From IMG/VR virus record IMGVR_UViG_3300008012_000108, positions 1 to 30,063 of that record: 30,063 bases of DNA; one strand, written 5' to 3'. Below, piece by piece: positions 13,181 to 21,098 of this stretch (position 1 is the first letter of the stretch; every line of letters begins with the position of its first letter). The notes beneath the pieces were generated by a model. It was not told the DNA's origin and did not search any database. It saw only the letters and a program-made list of their open reading frames with translations. The position numbers and the translations under genes were made by a program. The stretch is from a virus.

Positions 13181-14883
13181 GCAACCTTTGAAAAGTTTTT
13201 GTGCTTGATAAACTCAATTTTACGATCAAATTTATTATCAAGAAGTTCACCTTTGTGTGAAATGATAAACACATTGGTCTCATTGTCTATTGTGTCAAGA
13301 ATCTTGAGTAGATTCTCAACCCCATCCGCATCGAGAGAACTGTCGAAAGTCTCATCAAGAATCAGTAGGTTGGTGGCGATACTGTTCTTCATCTTAGCAA
13401 TCTGCCTCCAAGTAAACAGAAGTGCTAAGTCGATGCGTTGTTTTTCACCCTCGGAGAAACTGTCATAAGAGAACGCATCACGATGTCGCGAGCGAATTGT
13501 TTCTTTGAATGCTTCGTCTAGGTCAAAGTGGACATAAAAGTCCAACACTTGAAGATACTGGTTTGTCAACTGATTTATTACAGGCAGATATTGCTTGATG
13601 ATCTTAGTCTTAATGCCAGTATCTTTAAGGAGTTCAGTGATTACATTGTTGTATTCACGTTGTTCTGCTAGTTCTAGGCGCTCTTCGGTAAGAGCGTTTT
13701 TTTTACTTTCTTCACTTGAGAGAGTATCTCGTGCTTCGGACAGGCTATGTACACCTGTTTCGAGCTCGGATAACTCACTCTGTAAAGAATCAATTCTTCT
13801 TTGTGTCCATGTGATTTTCTCACGGACGGTTTTAACATCATCCAGTTTATTATTTTCGACATCGATATGTTCTTTAAGAATATTTTTTTCATGTTCTAAC
13901 TCTTCGATTTTTGACTCGGCATCGTTTCTCGCTTGTTCCAGTTCATCCCGCTTGTGCTTGGCGTTCTGTATCTTATCCAATCTGAAGGAGGTTTCGATAG
14001 TTTGTTGACAGGTGGGGCAGTCTTCGTTGTCTTCATAAAACTTAATCTCTTTGTTTGATGCTTTCTGCTTAGAGTTAAACTGAAAGACATACTTACCAAT
14101 TTCATTGATTTTTTTATCGAGACTTTGTTGTCGTTGTTGTAGATCTAATAACAAAGTATCTTCCCATTCTGTTACTTGGGTGTTAAGGCGGGCCAACTCT
14201 GATTGTTCTTCAGCAATTTGATCTAGTTTTTCTTGCTTGGCAGTCTCAGAGATTTTTGTTAACTCACATAGATGTCGCTTTTGTGAGTCTATTCTAGTCT
14301 GTACTAATTGTAACTCATGGCTGTTACCAGATATAGCTTCTTTAAGCATAGAAGTTTTTTCTTTTAAAATGGTATTCATTTTAGAAAACACATTAATATC
14401 AAGAAGATCTTCGATAACTTCTCGCCTCGTGGATGCAGGAAGTTGCATAAAAGGAATAAAACTGCTACTTCCTAACACCACGATTTGATGAAAAGTTTTG
14501 TGATTTAGTTTGAGTATATTCTGTTCTAGAATTTTTTGATATTCTTTGGCATGAGAGTCTTGATTGATCATGGTATCACCTTGCCAGATCTGAAACACTG
14601 ACGGTTTTAAACCACGAACAACTTTATAACGTGCACCGGCGACGGTAAACTCAACTTCAACAACAGTTCCTTTGTTGTTGACACTATTAATCAATTGTAT
14701 TTTATTGATATTACGATGTGCCTTTCCAAAGAGGGAAAAAGAAAGAGCATCAAGCATAGTGGATTTACCCGAACCATTTTGACCTACAATGAGAGAGGTT
14801 GCGGTCTCTTCTAAATTAAGGTTCGTAAAATTGTCGCCGGTGCTTAAAAAGTTTTTATATTTTAACGTATGAAATGTTATCAT
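13177..14883 (-). CDS. 46: Recombination nuclease ATPase subunit gp46 (Rad50/SbcC-like)
   Basis: 568 residues, close to T4 gp46 (560). Walker A GQNGSGKST (34-42) lies at the N-terminus, long coiled coils run from about 170 to 415 around a zinc hook CPTC (289-292), and the C-terminal half has the ABC signature FSEGEKQR (476-483), Walker B NLLILDE (505-511) and the ISHK switch (541-544). With gp47 it processes DNA ends and exposes ssDNA for UvsX, and it is needed for host DNA degradation in T4. The start overlaps the gp47 stop (ATGA), ensuring coupled synthesis. Confidence 0.97.
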   Translation of the reverse strand: MITFHTLKYKNFLSTGDNFTNLNLEETATSLIVGQNGSGKSTMLDALSFSLFGKAHRNINKIQLINSVNNKGTVVEVEFTVAGARYKVVRGLKPSVFQIWQGDTMINQDSHAKEYQKILEQNILKLNHKTFHQIVVLGSSSFIPFMQLPASTRREVIEDLLDINVFSKMNTILKEKTSMLKEAISGNSHELQLVQTRIDSQKRHLCELTKISETAKQEKLDQIAEEQSELARLNTQVTEWEDTLLLDLQQRQQSLDKKINEIGKYVFQFNSKQKASNKEIKFYEDNEDCPTCQQTIETSFRLDKIQNAKHKRDELEQARNDAESKIEELEHEKNILKEHIDVENNKLDDVKTVREKITWTQRRIDSLQSELSELETGVHSLSEARDTLSSEESKKNALTEERLELAEQREYNNVITELLKDTGIKTKIIKQYLPVINQLTNQYLQVLDFYVHFDLDEAFKETIRSRHRDAFSYDSFSEGEKQRIDLALLFTWRQIAKMKNSIATNLLILDETFDSSLDADGVENLLKILDTIDNETNVFIISHKGELLDNKFDRKIEFIKHKNFSKVA

Positions 14884-15941
14884 GCTATCTCTAGTGATTG
14901 CGCCTCAATCATTAATTCACGTACTTGTGTCTTAATTCGTTCTTTGTTTAGATCTGTATCTACCGCATCGATATAAGTATACAACAAATCGTCCGTAGAG
15001 TCAAGGTTTATTTTATCATCATCAACCTGTTTGCCTGCAAAATCTTGAAAATTTTCGGCAATCTGAAGACCATGGATCTTCTTCATGTTAATTCTGTCGA
15101 TAAACTTCTCAAACTCTTGAGGTTTAGTTTTGTTAATTACTATAACTTTAATAAACTTATTATCGAGATTGTTAACATTTATCAAAGACTGTTTCTGTTT
15201 AGTATCATCATAAAGAATCTTTTCGAATAATGTGATAGGGTTTTCCACAGCTGAAAGTTCCCTAGTGTCCGTATCTAAAATATGAAAATATTTTCTATCT
15301 TTAGCGTCCGACCAAAAAAATTCCATCTGACTGCCTAGATAATGTATGTTACCCTGATTACTTTTAGTATGAAAGTGTCCAGACAATACCATATCAAATC
15401 GTCTAAACGCATCTGCAGACATGCCATCATTACAGGTCACCCCTTTCTGCATTTCAAATCCAGTTAATTCTAGATGAGCACCAACAACATCTGCCTTACA
15501 GGTATTAAGAAATTGTTTGGTCTTTTCTTCATTCTCAGTATTGATCCAAGGGATTAACGCAACGTTCATTCCATCATAGTTAACCACTTCAGGTTTCTCA
15601 ATGATACGAACCTCGTTCATATAATGGCCAAGCAGTTCTTTAAGGGAGTTTAACTGATTGGTGTTTTTGTAGTAAACATCATGATTGCCTGGGATAATAT
15701 CCATATGGATCCCACGATCCCGAAGTTGATCAAGAAATATGCGGCGATTGTGGTTAAGTGCCTTGAAGTTAATTGAAGTACGGTTTTCATAATAATCACC
15801 TAAATGGAGAATTTTATTTATACCGTGTTCCTCTAAATATGGAAAAAATATTTCTGAATAAAATCTTTCTTGATAGTTCATAAAAATTTCTGAACTATTT
15901 CTAATACCTGCATGAGTATCATTTAAAATTGCTACTTTCAT
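14880..15941 (-). CDS. 47: Recombination nuclease subunit gp47 (Mre11/SbcD-like)
   Basis: 353 residues, near T4 gp47 (339). Metallophosphoesterase motifs in order: NDTHAG (7-12; D8 and H10), GDYYENR (48-54; D49), GNHD (85-88), GAHLE and GHFHT. These residues coordinate two metal ions. The C-terminal part binds gp46. It lies between gp55 and gp46 with 4-nt ATGA overlaps on both sides, so gp55, gp47 and gp46 form one translationally coupled unit from the promoter at 16,554-16,582. Confidence 0.97.
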   Translation of the reverse strand: MKVAILNDTHAGIRNSSEIFMNYQERFYSEIFFPYLEEHGINKILHLGDYYENRTSINFKALNHNRRIFLDQLRDRGIHMDIIPGNHDVYYKNTNQLNSLKELLGHYMNEVRIIEKPEVVNYDGMNVALIPWINTENEEKTKQFLNTCKADVVGAHLELTGFEMQKGVTCNDGMSADAFRRFDMVLSGHFHTKSNQGNIHYLGSQMEFFWSDAKDRKYFHILDTDTRELSAVENPITLFEKILYDDTKQKQSLINVNNLDNKFIKVIVINKTKPQEFEKFIDRINMKKIHGLQIAENFQDFAGKQVDDDKINLDSTDDLLYTYIDAVDTDLNKERIKTQVRELMIEAQSLEIA

Positions 15942-16528
15942 TTCATAAACCCCGTAAGATCTGAGTCCACATGACGAGTTCTTTTCTTTTTTATTTTTTG
16001 ACTCTTAGCAAATTCTTTAACTGTTTTATCTTTTTCCTTAACATAATCAATGCGTTCTCTGAGATCATCAACAAAGGCCTGAGTCTGTCTAGAGGCATGA
16101 TCATTATCAATTTCTTCAGCGACAAGTAATTCTATTCCTGACTCTGACAAGTATTTTAATTTAATGTCTTGTTGTTTCTTTTCCTTTTCAATACGTCTCA
16201 AGAAGGCGTACCAAGAGATCTGAGTGAAGTAAGCGAATGCATTGGGTTTCCCTGTACGTGTAGCCGTCTCCAGATTATAATTCTCAATTGCTTTCAAACA
16301 GTTCTCAACTGCGTCCATCACCATCTCTTCTCTGTAAGTATACCGCACAAAGTTTGCCTTGTGCGACAAACCCTCTGCAATTTTTAAGAAACATCTTGCA
16401 ATATAATCTGTTACGACAGGTTTTATTTCTTGTTTTTCTTTTGCTTCAAGCGCAGTTGTAACATAATCAACCACCGCTTGAGAAAATTCAGCATTGTTAA
16501 CGTAGTGTGGTTTATCTTTAGGTTTCAT
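15938..16528 (-). CDS. 55: Late-transcription sigma factor gp55
   Basis: 196 residues (T4 gp55 185). The helical core with NFVRYTYREEMVMDAVENCLKAIENYN and AFAYFTQISWYAFLRRIEKEKKQ corresponds to sigma region 2, which recognises the T4 late promoter box TATAAATA, three exact copies of which lie before structural genes in this window. The very C-terminus SDLTGFMK resembles the hydrophobic clamp-binding tail by which gp55 contacts gp45. A GAGGT Shine-Dalgarno precedes the ATG. Expression comes from its own consensus early promoter. Confidence 0.93.
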   Translation of the reverse strand: MKPKDKPHYVNNAEFSQAVVDYVTTALEAKEKQEIKPVVTDYIARCFLKIAEGLSHKANFVRYTYREEMVMDAVENCLKAIENYNLETATRTGKPNAFAYFTQISWYAFLRRIEKEKKQQDIKLKYLSESGIELLVAEEIDNDHASRQTQAFVDDLRERIDYVKEKDKTVKEFAKSQKIKKKRTRHVDSDLTGFMK

Positions 16529-16553
16529 AGGTATACCTCATAATATTTCATTC

Positions 16554-16582
16554 ATTATACAGTAAAAAAAATATTTTGTCAA
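16554..16582 (-). promoter_or_regulatory. Promoter of the gp55-gp47-gp46 operon
   Basis: TTGACA (16577-16582), a 17-bp spacer with an 8-T run, and TATAAT (16554-16559): perfect consensus. The start near 16547 gives a leader of about 19 nt. The -35 is one half of the palindrome TGTCAA-cgc-TTGACA (16577-16591). Confidence 0.88.
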
Positions 16583-16585
16583 CGC

Positions 16586-16615
16586 TTGACAAACATAATG
16601 TTTTTGTGTTATACT
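16586..16615 (+). promoter_or_regulatory. Antisense promoter facing away from gp55
   Basis: TTGACA (16586-16591), an 18-bp spacer and TATACT (16610-16615); TTATAC with a 17-bp spacer is the alternative -10. It shares a palindromic -35 pair with the gp55 promoter and would start RNA near 16622 running opposite to the Sm-like gene, uvsW and uvsY. No plus-strand gene is seen downstream. Confidence 0.6.
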
Positions 16616-16654
16616 AGAGCTTAACTCGCCGGGGAAAGAATAGAATATACTTAA

Positions 16655-17131
16655 TTAATGGACAGTATCATCTGTAGGGAATTTAATAATGTTGGATGCC
16701 GATTTATCAGAATCAATACGTTGATTTATATTTTTAGAGTCTTTTAATCCAAACAATTGTTTTAAAGATTCAGATAGTTGTTTAAGACCATTTAATTTAT
16801 ATTTTTCATACTCTTCTAATCTATTTTTAGTGACTATAGCAGATTCTTTTAATGCAATATTATATTGATCAACTAGATATTCAGTAGGCCGATTCATTGT
16901 TATAATATGATCACTGTTCATCATCACATAATCTTTATCATCTTCTAAGAAATGGATCCATGCTCTAAATGCATATGCTCGATCACCACCATCATATTCA
17001 TAATTAACAATAGTCATAGCATTACGAATAATCAATTGATTGGAGCCTTCATCAGGCCACTCCATAACCTCACAGACAATCTCGCTGCCGTTAGTTAATT
17101 TAAACTGTGCTAAGTCTTTTTGATTATCCAT
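16655..17131 (-). CDS. Small protein with predicted Sm/Hfq-like N-terminal barrel
   Basis: 158 residues. The first 85 residues are beta-rich with the layout of an Sm-like fold: FKLTNGSEIVCEVMEW (10-25) resembles an Sm1 first strand pair (ltNG.ei.g.v), and MMNSDHIITMN (70-80) resembles a short Sm2 strand motif. Then comes a helical, charged segment and a Lys/Asp/Ser-rich tail. Similar genes sit near uvsW and gp55 in marine T4-like phages. Its start overlaps the uvsW stop (TAATG). RNA binding or host-Hfq mimicry is inference; the fold call is by eye. Confidence 0.5.
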   Translation of the reverse strand: MDNQKDLAQFKLTNGSEIVCEVMEWPDEGSNQLIIRNAMTIVNYEYDGGDRAYAFRAWIHFLEDDKDYVMMNSDHIITMNRPTEYLVDQYNIALKESAIVTKNRLEEYEKYKLNGLKQLSESLKQLFGLKDSKNINQRIDSDKSASNIIKFPTDDTVH

Positions 17132-18603
17132 TATAGTTTTAACCTAGTTAACTTATGTTTAAACTTTTCACTATTATATATCTTAATTCTTTCTGCACTA
17201 TGCCGCAAAGTAAAATTAGGTTTGCCCTTTGACCTTAAATCATCTGCCAAGTCGTAAAGCTTCGTTGTTCTTCCATCATCTGACAATCGTAGACCTCTAC
17301 CAATAGACTGTAACACTCTGATTTGTGATTTACTGGGAGATGCGAAAACAATATTGTGAATGTTTTTAATATTGATACCAGTAGAAAAGGTACCAAGACT
17401 AGCAATAACAATTGAATTGTTCTGAGTTTCAACGATATTACGAATTGCTTCTCTGTCATTGGTTTTTGTTTCTCCTGACACATAGAACAGTTTTCTTGCT
17501 TCATCTATTTTATCCTCAACTAAATCTCTTAAAACTTTACCGTGTTTATCTACTAAATTAAAAAGTACAAGTGTATTGCCATCAAGAGACAAAGCAAGAT
17601 TTCTAATAAAGTTGTTGCGTTTTTTATTTCCCACTAAGAAATCAATTTCTTCCTGATACGTGCACCCGTATAATCTATCCGCATCTTCTTTCAAATGTTC
17701 CAAAAGAATAATATCTATATCTAAACTAGCTAGTTGGTTCTTCTCTTGTAAGGTGGATGTAGTGGTCACTCTGTGCACTGGACCAAACAGGCCTTCTAAA
17801 ACTAACTTATGTACCTGTGTTCCATCTAATGTGCCTGTTGTACCAAATCTATAATCAGCGTTGTATGATTTGTTCATAATAGATGATAATGATTTAGATT
17901 TAAAGCCGTGAACTTCATCCCCAAATATGCAACCAAAATCTTCAAACCATTTAGGCCCGAGTTTATAGATAGACTGCCATGTAGTAATGATTATTCGTTT
18001 ATTTGTTTCTTTAAGTTTACCACTGTATATTATATGAAACAAATCTGGGTCACAACCATAGTCAGTGAAGTCTTTCAACATTTGTTCTACCAAAGATGTT
18101 GTAGGAACAATAACTAAAACTTTCTTATCATGATTTTGTAAATACCAACGCATCAACAAATAAATAATAAGTGATTTGCCTGAACCTGTGGGTGATATTA
18201 AAATAGATCTTTTGAATTTAATTGCATGACAAACAGCATCATATTGATAGTCACGTGGAGCAAATGGCAGATTAAGAGTAGATATCCATTTCATTGTTTC
18301 TATATGATTGACTTTATTGGTATCATAAGGAAGACCATAAGGACCATCTAAAACCTTAATACCATAACCACGTTGCATACAAAATTTTTTAATTGACCAA
18401 TAAAGACCAGCATTAATTTCACCGTTGGTCCGGTTCAACATTCTAATCTTACCGTCCCAGCGCCTTGCTTTTACCGCAGGCATAAACTTAGCACCTGGAA
18501 CTTCGAATGTAAAATATTCAGATAACTCAGACGCAACGGATTGATCACAGTCTGTCAACTGCAACATCGCATGATCTTTTAATCTAAAAGTTATAGTTTG
18601 CAA
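17131..18603 (-). CDS. uvsW: UvsW RNA-DNA/DNA helicase (SF2)
   Basis: 490 residues (T4 UvsW 503). The N-terminal domain typical of UvsW (..KARRWDGKIRML.., 45-56) precedes SF2 motifs: Walker A SPTGSGKS (137-144), motif II DEVH (229-232), motif III region TGT, and motif VI QSIGRGLR. UvsW unwinds R-loops and regresses forks, moving the phage from origin-dependent to recombination-dependent replication. The start codon is TTG at 18603, immediately after the uvsY amber stop and in the same frame; no upstream start is possible and the next ATG (18567) would cut the conserved N-terminus. A GAGG lies 11 nt upstream. Confidence 0.93.
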   Translation of the reverse strand: MQTITFRLKDHAMLQLTDCDQSVASELSEYFTFEVPGAKFMPAVKARRWDGKIRMLNRTNGEINAGLYWSIKKFCMQRGYGIKVLDGPYGLPYDTNKVNHIETMKWISTLNLPFAPRDYQYDAVCHAIKFKRSILISPTGSGKSLIIYLLMRWYLQNHDKKVLVIVPTTSLVEQMLKDFTDYGCDPDLFHIIYSGKLKETNKRIIITTWQSIYKLGPKWFEDFGCIFGDEVHGFKSKSLSSIMNKSYNADYRFGTTGTLDGTQVHKLVLEGLFGPVHRVTTTSTLQEKNQLASLDIDIILLEHLKEDADRLYGCTYQEEIDFLVGNKKRNNFIRNLALSLDGNTLVLFNLVDKHGKVLRDLVEDKIDEARKLFYVSGETKTNDREAIRNIVETQNNSIVIASLGTFSTGINIKNIHNIVFASPSKSQIRVLQSIGRGLRLSDDGRTTKLYDLADDLRSKGKPNFTLRHSAERIKIYNSEKFKHKLTRLKL

Positions 18604-19047
18604 CTAGAACCCAGCCTCAAATTGTTTCCATTTTATAATATTACCGATTGTTTGATGACGCCATTTAAGATTTTCAACAATCTCTTTTAGAGTATCTATG
18701 AAAGTTTTTAAGTATTGTATTTTAGCTTCACTTGCTACAAGTTCAGGATCTGCTTCAACATAATGTTCCATCTCACCTTTTAGAATCTTCAGTCCGTCAA
18801 ACGGGTCTGGATCCCATCCCAATTCAAGAACTTCTTCATGTGCCATTTTACCTTGATACCATAACCACTTTTTTTTCATGAGTTCTTTCTGTTTAAATTC
18901 AGCATCTTTAAGACGCAACTTTACTTGACTCAAAAGTCCAAGATATTTTGCATGTAGTTCGGGAGTAATTCTAGATGATTCATCGATAGATGACAAGTCA
19001 ATACGACAATCTTTTGACCATTGTTCTAACACTTGTTCTAAATTCAT
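18604..19047 (-). CDS. uvsY: UvsY recombination mediator
   Basis: 147 residues (T4 UvsY 137). It is helical and charged, begins MNLEQVLEQWSKDCRIDLSSI and ends with KWKQFEAGF, which parallels the FEAG ending of T4 UvsY. UvsY helps UvsX displace gp32 from ssDNA. It has its own promoter (19,076-19,104). The amber stop is followed directly by the TTG of uvsW in the same frame. A GAGA-type weak Shine-Dalgarno lies upstream of the ATG. Confidence 0.87.
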   Translation of the reverse strand: MNLEQVLEQWSKDCRIDLSSIDESSRITPELHAKYLGLLSQVKLRLKDAEFKQKELMKKKWLWYQGKMAHEEVLELGWDPDPFDGLKILKGEMEHYVEADPELVASEAKIQYLKTFIDTLKEIVENLKWRHQTIGNIIKWKQFEAGF

Positions 19048-19075
19048 TAAGCAATCTCATAGTAAAATATATTTA

Positions 19076-19104
19076 ATTATATCATAAAAATTCAAAATAA
19101 TCAA
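19076..19104 (-). promoter_or_regulatory. Promoter of the uvsY-uvsW operon
   Basis: TTGATT (19099-19104), a 17-bp spacer and TATAAT (19076-19081). The start near 19069 gives a leader of about 22 nt. It overlaps the 3' end of the tail-tube-like gene and separates the early/middle uvs genes from the late module. No MotA box (TGCTT) is seen at the expected place. Confidence 0.7.
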
Positions 19105-19588
19105 ATCTGAATGTCATTGGGGCAGTTATATATGTGTCTTCGTTGGTCGATGCTAATTGCACATCACCTAAACTAATAGGGAATGCGTTAACGTACTGGA
19201 ATTGCCGGTTAGAATTATTTGAACTAGTTAATATTTGTACTCTAATGTCACAATAATCTGATAAAGACGTATCATTTTTTTTATAGAGAACTCCAGAATT
19301 TAAATTGTGTTTAGTTTCTACTATCTGTTCCATCCAATTATATATTTCTCCGTAAACATTCATCTGTTCGTCAAGGATAACATCTAAAGTTACAGATCCA
19401 AATTGAATTGCATCACCAATAAAAGGCACAGAACCTATTCTAGGTCTTCCAATTTCAGTAGCTTCTAACTCCATACTTGGGTGAGTAATAGACTGAGACA
19501 TAAAAGACAAATATGGTAACCTATTTTTCGACACAACAACCTTGAACCCTGTAGGTTGTAAGAAATTTGTTTGACAATAGTCTTGCAT
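19082..19588 (-). CDS. Tail-tube-like (gp19-family) virion protein
   Basis: 168 residues. The pattern FLQPTGFKVVVSK..LPYLSFMSQ, a basic central strand, FGSVTLDVILDEQM and EIYNWMEQ fits the beta-barrel tail-tube/baseplate fold of the T4 gp19 family as found in many marine myoviruses. It lies downstream of gp23, separated by a terminator, and has an exact late-promoter box (19,616-19,623) 28 bp before its ATG. Whether it is the major tube protein, a tube initiator or another baseplate part cannot be told without the rest of the genome. Shine-Dalgarno: AAAGGTG. Confidence 0.6.
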   Translation of the reverse strand: MQDYCQTNFLQPTGFKVVVSKNRLPYLSFMSQSITHPSMELEATEIGRPRIGSVPFIGDAIQFGSVTLDVILDEQMNVYGEIYNWMEQIVETKHNLNSGVLYKKNDTSLSDYCDIRVQILTSSNNSNRQFQYVNAFPISLGDVQLASTNEDTYITAPMTFRFDYFEFL

Positions 19589-19615
19589 ACAACACCTTTA
19601 GTGAATAACTAAAAT

Positions 19616-19623
19616 TATTTATA
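19616..19623 (-). promoter_or_regulatory. T4-type late promoter box before the tail-tube-like gene
   Basis: Exact TATAAATA on the minus strand, the gp55-dependent late promoter consensus, in the short gap right after the gp23 terminator. It gives a leader of about 22 nt. Confidence 0.82.
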
Positions 19624-19626
19624 CGT

Positions 19627-19650
19627 AAAAAAAAGGGCGCCGAAGCGCCC
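19627..19650 (-). terminator. Intrinsic terminator after gp23
   Basis: On the minus strand GGGCGC-UUCG-GCGCCC (19635-19650) followed by eight T (19627-19634). Perfect 6-bp stem closed by a C(UUCG)G tetraloop, 31 bases after the gp23 stop codon. Confidence 0.95.
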
Positions 19651-19680
19651 TAAAACATATTATTGTTTTTATTAGATATC

Positions 19681-21087
19681 TTAAGCGAGAATATTGTCTA
19701 CGCGGAAGATTCTGTAGTACTGGTTAGAACGAGCTGATCCTAAACCTACTCCATTAGCAGCGCCAGAAGCACCTTCAGAGTAAGGGTTAGATACCATACC
19801 ATAACGAGTCTTGAACCCGATACGTGGTTGGAAGTCATTCTCGCCAACAGCACGTACCATTTGGAGAGGTACGTAAGGGCAGTAGAATACACCAGCGTCA
19901 TAAGGATTGGTGCCTTTGTAACCAACAGTTACATAGTCAGCAACCGCATATGGGTCGATGTAAACTTTAGTGCGACCGTTGAGAACACCAGCGAAGGTGT
20001 TACCAGTGTCATCTACGTTCAAAGAAGTAGATAGAGCAGGTGCGTAATCAAGCATACCAGCTGCAGTCAAGGCAGTAGCAACATCTGAAGAACAGATGAT
20101 GAAGTTACCCTTACCACGACGAGTTTCTTTAGCGATTACGTTACACTCACGCTCCAATTGAACCAAAAGTCCCTTGAACTTCTCAACTGACCAACGACCA
20201 TCAGCGTCAGTAGCGAGGTCAAAGATACCAGCAGTCTGGATACCAGGCTGTCGTGAACCAATCTTCGCTTGGCTGTTGATAGTTCGGATAACTTCACGAT
20301 TAATTTCAGCAAGAATCTCAGTTGACAAAATGTTTGCCAATTCAGTTTCAGCGTCAAGACCGTGGATTGCCTTAAGATCTTGAGCAAGTTCTAAGGTGTA
20401 CTCTGCTTTCAATGCACGAGACTTAGCAACAACGCTAGTCTTGTCAATGGTGAAACCCATTTCATGGAAAGTGCGACCAGGATCCCCCGCCGCGTCAAGT
20501 GCACCAGTGCCTAAGTTTTCAGCAACAGTCGTTGACATTGCTCCACCAACCGTAGGTACGTAAAGATCGCCTGAGTCAACAATAGATGAATCAGCTTTAT
20601 CACCAGCTCCTAGGCCAGGATCAGAAGCACCGACCAAACCAGAAGGACCACGAGCATTGTGTCCATCTACAGTTGAGTCACCTGAGTAAGCAGTTTGAGC
20701 TTCGTTGAACAATGCTTCTGTACCAGCTGCACCAGCACCAGCACTTGGAGTCTGGTATTGTGAACGCATTGCAAAGATAAGACCAGTAGGACCAGTCATA
20801 GGTTGTACGCCACATACGTCATATGCCATCAAATTAGGCATAGCACGACGAACAAGGGCGATGAGTACAGGGTTCCAGTTATCAGCTGCACCACCAGTTG
20901 CAACTGAACCAGCACCAGCTGCGTTACCCGCAACTTCATTAATTACACCCTGTTCGATGAGGGCTTTTTCTTGGTTCTCAAGTACTGCAGCTGTTACACT
21001 ACGACGATGTGAGTCAACAATTTTACCAGCAGACTCTTCGTTAAGTACTGGAGACCATTTTTCTACTAATCGATCATACGATTCCAT
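19681..21087 (-). CDS. 23: Major capsid protein gp23
   Basis: 468 residues. The HK97-type T4 capsid protein is recognised by NWNPVLIALVRRAMPNLMAY followed by DVCGVQPMTGPTGLIFAMR (about residues 70-108), the most conserved part of the family. The first ~50 residues are the scaffold-interacting delta domain; INE at 49-51 fits the gp21 cleavage rule (I/L-x-E) and would give the mature N-terminus VAGNAAG. Strong AAGGAG Shine-Dalgarno. It follows gp22 by 11 nt and ends at a UUCG terminator, as expected for the most abundant late transcript. Codons look optimised for high expression (GC-richer than neighbours). Confidence 0.97.
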   Translation of the reverse strand: MESYDRLVEKWSPVLNEESAGKIVDSHRRSVTAAVLENQEKALIEQGVINEVAGNAAGAGSVATGGAADNWNPVLIALVRRAMPNLMAYDVCGVQPMTGPTGLIFAMRSQYQTPSAGAGAAGTEALFNEAQTAYSGDSTVDGHNARGPSGLVGASDPGLGAGDKADSSIVDSGDLYVPTVGGAMSTTVAENLGTGALDAAGDPGRTFHEMGFTIDKTSVVAKSRALKAEYTLELAQDLKAIHGLDAETELANILSTEILAEINREVIRTINSQAKIGSRQPGIQTAGIFDLATDADGRWSVEKFKGLLVQLERECNVIAKETRRGKGNFIICSSDVATALTAAGMLDYAPALSTSLNVDDTGNTFAGVLNGRTKVYIDPYAVADYVTVGYKGTNPYDAGVFYCPYVPLQMVRAVGENDFQPRIGFKTRYGMVSNPYSEGASGAANGVGLGSARSNQYYRIFRVDNILA

Positions 21088-21098
21088 AGAGATACTCC

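Noticed and set aside
13175-13187. MotA-box-like TTGCTTGA upstream of gp45
   Set aside because: It lies 19 bp from the -10 instead of the 12-13 bp needed for a T4 middle promoter, and a good sigma70 -35 is present.
15815-15822. Exact TATAAATA on the minus strand inside gp47
   Set aside because: Intragenic, encodes conserved gp47 residues, and no late gene follows; treated as a chance match.
16658-16747. 29-codon plus-strand frame downstream of the antisense promoter
   Set aside because: No Shine-Dalgarno at proper distance and it is the antisense of the Sm-like gene; composition gives no sign of coding.
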